A stretch of 64,000 nucleotides of DNA from Ailurus styani (Eukaryota; Chordata; Mammalia; Carnivora; Ailuridae), in NCBI GenBank assembly GCA_002007465.1, contig LNAC01000738.1:281628-345627 (forward strand), written 5' to 3'. The position numbers were made by a program, and so were the translations under genes. Positions 58,000 to 64,000 of the stretch are shown here, piece by piece. Within the stretch, counting starts at the first letter, position 1; each line of letters starts with the position of its first letter. The notes below the pieces were generated by a model. That model searched no databases. It was given only the letters and a program-made list of their open reading frames with translations, and was not told where the DNA came from.

Positions 58000-60043
58000 G
58001 TAGTAGAATATTATAATGAATCCTATGTTGCCACTGCCTATATTAAAAAATTATCATTTCTTAGCCAATAGTCCACTGGGTTATTTTGAAACAAAAGATA
58101 AATTTACTGTTGTCACATTGAATGTTTTAAATCTGTAATATTACCTTTGGGGGGGGGATAATTGCATAAGAACTAAAATCCCAAGAAATATTTGGCTCTT
58201 TTGGTTTAGTTGATGCATAAAAGTTAAAATCCTAAGAAATTTTTACTATTTTACTGATTTTATATTATTACTGTTGTACGCATTTTGGTATTATTAGAAC
58301 AGAACAGTATAATGAGCTAAATAAAGAAAAAAGAAAGGAAACAGGAGGAAGAGATAGAGGAAAGAAAATTAGGAAAAAGAAATGTTTCGTGCAGAGATGT
58401 AAATTGTGTTTGAGGTAAAGAATCTGAAGTCCTAAAGGGTTACTTGAATGGAGATATTTAGTGCACATGAAAAAATTCAGGTCTAGAATTTGGAAGAAAA
58501 ATGTAGCTAAAAATACAGAGGTATGCATTATTCACAGAAATGGTACAAATATAAGAAACTGCCAAAAAGAGGGTGCAAAGGGGCAAGATTATAGTCTATG
58601 GAGGAGTTGTGGGGACACACTTTTATAGGGCAGAAAAGGAGAACATAAAGGAGATTGCAGAGACAACCCACAGAGTATATACATGTGTCATGGAAATCAA
58701 TTTAGGAAATAATGTTGATCAAAGGTATGATTGCTACATTTGGAAACTGAGTAGATTAACTATACAATTAACTATGTGATTGTTGAAGCATATTACGATT
58801 TCTTTGCATTTTTGTACACTTGGCCAAAGTGGCTTTCTGAAAAGGAAATCTTACTTCCTTATGGTGCGATGAATTTCAAACCGCTCTATAAAGATAGATC
58901 AACTGCAGTCAGGTTCTGCCCTGTGACAGGAATGCAGTTACACCCATGACATAGCATCCCACATTAGATACTGTGTTCCCCACAGGTGCACTCCCCAGAC
59001 CCAGCTGCTTTGGAAAATTCCAACAATAAAACTTGACACTGACTCCATGAATGGCAAGAATTGTCAAACTGGGATATTTTGCTATTGTGATTAGGTTTAT
59101 TGTCATTATGTTTTGATATGAGGATGACATCACAAGTTACTCTGGAAAAAGTAGGCACAGAAAACTCATGTAGCTTAAATATTAGAGTAAACCCTTCTCA
59201 GTGTTCCATCCTTGGGTAGATACAGAGTGGGATAAATGGCAGGGCAATCTCTGAAGCTCTGAAAGTGAGCAGCAAAGTGGCAAGTGGATTTAATAAGATC
59301 TTAGTGTAAGGCAAATATTCGAGAGAAATAAAAATTGAACTCTCTTCAGAGAATGCTGGGCTCAAAGCAATCAATTACAATTCAGGAATGGGAGCAAAGA
59401 GTTATAAGTACTTGCTCAAGACAAACCTTTATGTGGAAAAAAGACAAAAAGAAAACCCATAAATCTTCTAAGTTTAGTACTAATGTTTAAAAGCAAAACA
59501 GAATGTTACTATCTTCTACAATCTGATGGCAGTTCTAAAACTGTATACTTTATGGCATTCTGATTACTTTAAGCTCAAGGAAGACATAGGACAGCTGTAG
59601 AGAACAAGCAAAAGATACTTGTGGTGGGCCAAAATATTTTTTGTTAGTTTGTTTTGTTTGCTTGGTATCTCTTTTGGGAAATCATCTCTTTTACATTCTT
59701 AAAACATCTAGTTCTGATACAGTAAACCAAAATTAATCCCATACCATCCCTAGCATGAGGATCTGTTTATGACCTAGTTCTATCCAATTAGTGTCCAGTG
59801 CAACAGTGACTGGTCCGAAGACGGCCATGGGACACAATTTGGTCCAATGAGCCATCTGCATGACTTGTGCTTATGCCACAAGGAGAGAAACATGGTCTTT
59901 CACTGGGATCACTTAGTGGAAACACTAGGGGAGCCTAAAGCTGCCAGTGGTTATCTTTGCCATCATATGGATATTGCTTAAAGGAATGAAAACAACACAG
60001 GGAAAAGCAAAGCTAAGAAAAAAAGGGAAAGTGTGAGATTTCT
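58000..60043. other. mostly anonymous; local imperfect duplication and possible LTR piece
   Basis: Contains G9 at 58149-58157, an imperfect 51-bp-period duplication at 58163-58255, a purine-rich patch 58323-58385, and at about 59730-59950 a block ('gacctagttctatccaatta', 'tggtccaatgagccatctgc') that resembles an old LTR. No exon found. Confidence 0.4.
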
Positions 60044-60250
60044 TTTTTTTTTCCTTTCTTTCTATTTTTTTTTTTTTTTAGAAAGAGAGTGAAAGCATGG
60101 GAGGGGAGGCAGGGGCAGAGGGAGAGGAAGAGAGAGAATCTCAAGCAGGCTTCACACCCAGCACAGGGCTCGATCCCATGACCCTGAGATCAGGGCATGA
60201 GCTGAAGTCAAGAGTCAGACGCTTAACCAACTGAGCCTCCCAGGGGGCCT
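60044..60250 (-). mobile_element. CAN SINE, antisense, older subfamily
   Basis: Minus-strand 'ggaggctcagttggttaagc', 'gtctgactcttgacttcagc', 'ctgggtgtgaagcctgcttg' is the older CAN SINE body. T-rich tail side at 60041-60079. Flanks gggaaagtgtgagatttct and ggaaaagtgggagatttct (about 60025 and 60251) are an eroded target duplication. Confidence 0.93.
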
Positions 60251-60587
60251 GGAAAAGTGGGAGATTTCTAATGACATCTTTTGATCTCCTGGACACAGCT
60301 CTGGCCAGGATTCTGAATTATATGTGTCAGTCAGTTAACATTATGCCGACAAAATACACAATTTTAAAGTAGTAACTTTTCAATTTTCCAAAGGAATAAA
60401 GTGTAGCCAGAAAATCATGGGGAATGAAAATAGTATAAAATTGGACTGGACTTATTCAGCATAATTTAGAAATTGGTGTTATCCCCTGAAGCCCCCTCCC
60501 CCCCAAAAAAACCTGAAGATGAACTAAACATTTACAAAGTGTGAAATAAATTACTTATCTGGGTCTTTTTATTAAACATCTATTGTC
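60251..60587. other. no recognised feature
   Basis: Short anonymous stretch with C8/A7 run at 60497-60511. Confidence 0.4.
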
Positions 60588-60769
60588 AGGGGTGCCTGGG
60601 TGGCTCAGCCTCTGCCTTCGGCTCAGGTCATGTTCCCAGGGTCCTGGGATCGAGCCCTGCATCGGGCTCTCTGCTCAGCAGGGAGCCTGCTTCCCCCTCT
60701 CCCTCTGCCTGCCTCTTGCCTACTTGTGATCTCTCTGTCAAATAAATAAATAAAATCTTAAAAAAAAAA
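60588..60769 (+). mobile_element. CAN SINE lacking part of the pol III A box region
   Basis: Head 'aggggtgcctgggtggctca' continues straight into 'gcctctgccttcggctcagg'; the 'tgggttaaag' segment of the consensus is missing. The rest is near consensus, ending '(aaat)n' and A10. A clear target duplication is not visible. Loss of ten bases beside the A box should weaken internal promotion. Confidence 0.95.
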
Positions 60770-60929
60770 TCTTCAGCCAGACTGACTTGGTTCCCTCTGA
60801 CATGTCCTGCTCCTTTTGACACTGAACCATAGGTTTGCACGATATCAAAATTCTTGCTCAAAATGTGTCATATTCTCTTTATGTCATAGCTTTCATACAT
60901 ACGAATTTCTCCTCCCAAAATATGATTCT

Positions 60930-61190
60930 TGATTTTGTTCATGTAGTAAATTCTTACATCTCCTTAATGTTTAGCATACCCACTGTCTCTTTCGTGAAGT
61001 CCTTCCTAACCTTGCCAGTCTGTGCTGCCTTCAACCAAACACGTATTTTCATTTTACGCGATTTGCTTTAATAGCTCCTTATTCAATTCAATGTTAGTTT
61101 TTGCACTGTTAGCACCTGCTTAGTATCTGGCATAGTCTAAGTATTCAGTAAATATTGAATTATGAATGAATAAATGAATGACTGAAAGAC
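60930..61190 (+). mobile_element. L2 LINE 3' end
   Basis: 'gtgaagtccttcctaacctt' then 'gccagtctgtgctgcc', 'cacctgcttagtatctggca', 'tagtctaagtattcagtaaa' and 'tgaatgaataaatgaatg' follow the L2 terminus with its (TGAA)n end. Confidence 0.8.
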
Positions 61191-61284
61191 TGACTCTTTA
61201 CATAAACAAGTTTCCACATGTGCCTACGTCAAACTCACAGGACCTAATTACTTTTCTTTGGTAGCCATTGGAGTAGGCATTAGG

Positions 61285-61515
61285 GTAGGTAACCAACAAC
61301 CCCTATAATGGGCCAGGTAGGGTGGAGGTTGTTTTATCATCATCATCATCTCCTACTTCTCACAATTGTGTAGGGTTAGGTGTTATTTCCCTCCCATTTA
61401 TAGATAACAAACCTAGAGTTCCAAGAGGTTAAACAACCTGTCCGAGGACACACAGTTAACAAGTGGTAGAATGGCGTTTTGAAAGCAAATCAGTCTGAAA
61501 GCCAACACAGAGATT
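61285..61515 (-). mobile_element. MIR SINE
   Basis: Antisense MIR: 'ttatttccctcccatttata' followed by 'gataacaaacctagag', 'ttaaacaacctgtccgagga', 'cacacagttaacaagtggta' and 'aaatcagtctgaaagcc'. A (ATC)n patch lies at 61338-61351. Confidence 0.88.
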
Positions 61516-61869
61516 ACAGGAGGAAAAGGAAATTTAGCTTCTCATACTAAAATCATAGAAATGATAGATATAATCTACCGTAAACCAAATACCTGTTACT
61601 AATTAAGAATCATGGTGAGACTAACTCAGAATCAGGCTGGATATACAGTTGATTCTTAGTATTCATGAATCCCATATTCATAACTTTGCCTACTCCCTAA
61701 AATTCATTTGTAAACCCCCAATCAAACAGTATTTTCATGGTCCTTGTGGGTATGTGCAGAGTGGCAAAAAATTTAAGTTGCCTGACACATGTATTCTGAG
61801 TTTGAACAAGGCAATGCTCCACCTTCTTGGTTGAGCTCTCTGACTCTAAGTATGTGCCTTTTTTTTTAA
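61516..61869. other. no recognised feature
   Basis: Anonymous sequence ending in a T11 run (61859-61869), probably the tail side of the next element. Confidence 0.4.
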
Positions 61870-62170
61870 TAACAGGATTTATTTAGAGTATGTTTTGGTT
61901 CACAGCAAATCTGAGGGAAGGTACAGAGGTTTCCCACATACTTCCTGCCTTTTCCAATGCAGAGGCTCTCCTATTACCAACCTCCCCCACTAAAGTGATA
62001 CATTTGTTACAACTGATGAACCTACACTGACCCATCATTATCACCAAGGGTCCATGATTTACTTTAGGGAACATTCTTGGCATTATATATTCTATGGGAT
62101 TGGACCAAATGAGAATGGCCCATATCCATCATGACGTTGTCACAAAGTAGTTTTACTGCCCTAAAATCCT
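61870..62170 (-). mobile_element. old L1 3' UTR-like fragment
   Basis: 'gtgatacatttgttacaact' then 'gatgaacctacactgacc', 'tcattatcaccaagggtcca' and 'gtagttttactgccctaaaa' then 'tcctctgtg' resemble antisense L1M 3' sequence. The T11 run on the left would be its A tail. Confidence 0.6.
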
Positions 62171-63545
62171 CTGTGTCTTTTCACTGGAAGCTAAAGACAT
62201 TTTTAACACACTTGCATGATTTTTGCCATCCAGTGCTGGTAGTGTCTGCTATAATATGTGGCCCTAAGATGGCTTCAGTGATAACAGAAGATGTAGCAAA
62301 TATAGTAACAGTCTTCTCTAAACAAACAAATAAACAAAATCTTAAAAAAAAAAGACTTTTGATTACAATAAACGGGAACCCATTTGAGATAATAAAAATA
62401 ATTGTTAAAAGAAACCCTATAATCGATGGGGAAAATAAAATGGTGGGCCACAGGATATATTTTAAGGTTTTATTCAAGGACAGGAATGAAGGTGCCACTC
62501 GCTGGGCCTCAGGTAGATTAGAACCAAAAGTCAGGAATTAAGATCACTCTTTTCATACATCTCTGACCCCATCATATCTCTTATTTTTCTATTCTCTGAT
62601 GACCAGCTCCATTTTCCCTCTTTTGATTACAGTCTATTGATTATTCATATTGCATAAATCAGCTTGCCTTAATTCAACGAAACCTATTAGGTCCAACATT
62701 AAATACAATAAATGACTTCAAAAGTCTGATTTGTCCAAGTCTTCCCTGTGCAGAGCCCTATTATCAGGTTGTACATAGTTCCCAATCAGGTCAATTATAA
62801 TTGGGAGGGAGGATGGGGAGCAGTCACATGGTATAATGCTCAGTGCTCCATCAGTAAGAATGGTGGGAATGAGCAGATTCTCTGATAAACGGCATAGTTA
62901 AGGTAGTTCCCTTAAAGATGCCTAGTACTTATCCTTAATATCTAACACCCAGAGGGCATCAAAATGTTGTGTTACATGAATGAACACAAGCATGTGGCAG
63001 ACATTGCAGGTAACATGTCAATTTCCCCTTATTTCTCTCTAAAATCACCCCACTTTAGATGGGTGGTGGGTAACAACAGGCCAGGGAACATGGACCCAGC
63101 CTGGTAATGTGCTGGAATATTTTACATTGGTTTGTGGGAGCCAGTTACGCACATCTCTTCCCAGCTCTACCTTGGGGAAGTCATGTCGGTAGCCTAAAAC
63201 AGCTATGATGAGAATATTTGTACCACTGAAATCAGCCAGTGCTATAATCAGTCCTTGTTATTTTTTTTCCTCCCCAGAGAACAGACTATTAAACATTAAC
63301 CAGCATTCCACTAGCCCAGCCAGAAACATGGTTGGTCTAAGCTAATAATGGAAATCCCGAGCCTCATTTCCAGGATTGGTTAAGGGGAGGGCCTGTAACC
63401 CAGTTTTACCAATGGGACCTGGGCTTTCTTGGATCTTCTTCCAAATAAAAATAAAGATGCTCGAATTTCCTGCCTTTGGATATTGTTTTTTTTAAGAATG
63501 TGATACTTCTAGCCAAACTGCAATCAAGAGAGGGAATGGCTTAGT
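62171..63545. other. no recognised feature
   Basis: A 136-codon frame (62131-62541) begins inside the L1-like fragment and has no domain; I judge it spurious. The segment 63330-63440 ('gttttaccaatgggacctgg') may be an old LTR piece. Confidence 0.4.
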
Positions 63546-63720
63546 CGGTGTCTGGGTGGCTCCCTCAGTATCTGCCTTTGGTTCATCAGGATCCTGGGAT
63601 TAAGCTCAACAATGGGCTCCTAGCTCCACAGGGATCTGTTTTTCTTCTCCCTCTGCCTCTGCCCCTCCTGCTGCTCATCTCCACCCCCCTCTCAAATGAA
63701 TAAATAAAATCTTTTAAAAA
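63546..63720 (+). mobile_element. CAN SINE, degraded
   Basis: 'ggtgtctgggtggctccctc', 'agtatctgcctttggttcat', 'tcaggatcctgggattaagc', 'cctctgcccctcctgctgct' and 'atgaataaataaaatctttt'. Several small deletions. It runs directly into a GA array. Confidence 0.92.
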
Positions 63721-63770
63721 GAGAGAGAGAGAGAGAGAGAGATTGAGAGAGAGAGAGAGAGAGAGAGAGG
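63721..63770. repeat. (GA)n microsatellite
   Basis: About 24 GA units with one ATT interruption, immediately after the A tail of the SINE. Confidence 0.96.
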
Positions 63771-64000
63771 GAAGCATAGACATGAAAAGCAACAGGCTTA
63801 AATGAATGAAAAGAAATATGAAGACAATCTGGTTCTTTGATGACTCTGTTAAGTAACCCCACCAAACAGGGAACTACTCTGCCTCAGGCCATTTTGTTAT
63901 GAGTTAGCAAATAACCTTTATTTCTTAGGGCAATTTTAGTTGAATGTTTCACAACTTGCAACCCAAAGATTCTAATATAGTGAAGGGACAGGTGGATAAA

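Noticed and set aside
62131..62541. 136-codon open frame
   Set aside because: Begins in an L1 3' UTR-like fragment, crosses an A-rich run, and has no known domain.

Overview
The window is nuclear DNA of a carnivoran mammal. It is AT-rich and full of interspersed repeats, and I find no exon, intact host gene or structural RNA gene. The best taxonomic marker is the tRNA-derived CAN SINE, which begins with a 'gcgcctgggtggctcag' head and ends with a CT-rich body, AATAAA-type motifs and an A tail. About twenty copies are present. The youngest carry a body ('ctgcctgcctctctgcctac') that I associate with mustelids such as mink, ferret, marten or otter. That family-level placement is inference; Carnivora is well supported. 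The long reading frames (up to 172 codons) are chance frames or lie in transposons.

Layout. 1-8 kb: mostly anonymous sequence with a CA microsatellite, one antisense SINE, MIR and L2 fossils, and a hAT-type DNA transposon with terminal repeats. 7.8-17 kb: an L2 split by a MaLR LTR, a GATA microsatellite, a pyrimidine tract, old LTR and L1 pieces, a probable MaLR internal remnant, two SINEs, and an antisense L1 3' end with what looks like a very short 5' inversion. 17-28 kb: an 86-bp tandem duplication, several SINEs, LTRs, an L1 tail nested in an MLT1 LTR, and two hAT elements sharing three copies of one 8-bp target site. 28.3-34.1 kb: a decayed, nearly full-span sense L1 interrupted by an old and a young SINE; the young SINE contains the only assembly gap (30 N). 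34-48 kb: repeat-poor stretches with an LTR of about 800 bp, an L1 3' end, L2/MIR pieces and antisense MLT1. 48.3-50.2 kb: an internally deleted L1. 50-64 kb: further LTR, SINE and L2/MIR relics, a TCTA array and an AAAT-expanded SINE tail.

The window reads as a layered insertion record: Mesozoic-age MIR/L2, then hAT/MaLR/L1M, then carnivore SINEs. There is no gene network to describe. It is probably intergenic or deep-intronic. I did not find a new biological system. The most useful observations are nested and shared-target insertions, young SINEs that may be presence/absence polymorphisms, a recent 86-bp duplication, and a few non-repeat AT-rich blocks that could be conserved regulatory DNA. 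All repeat family names come from recognition by eye, not a database search, and boundaries without a stated target-site duplication are approximate.
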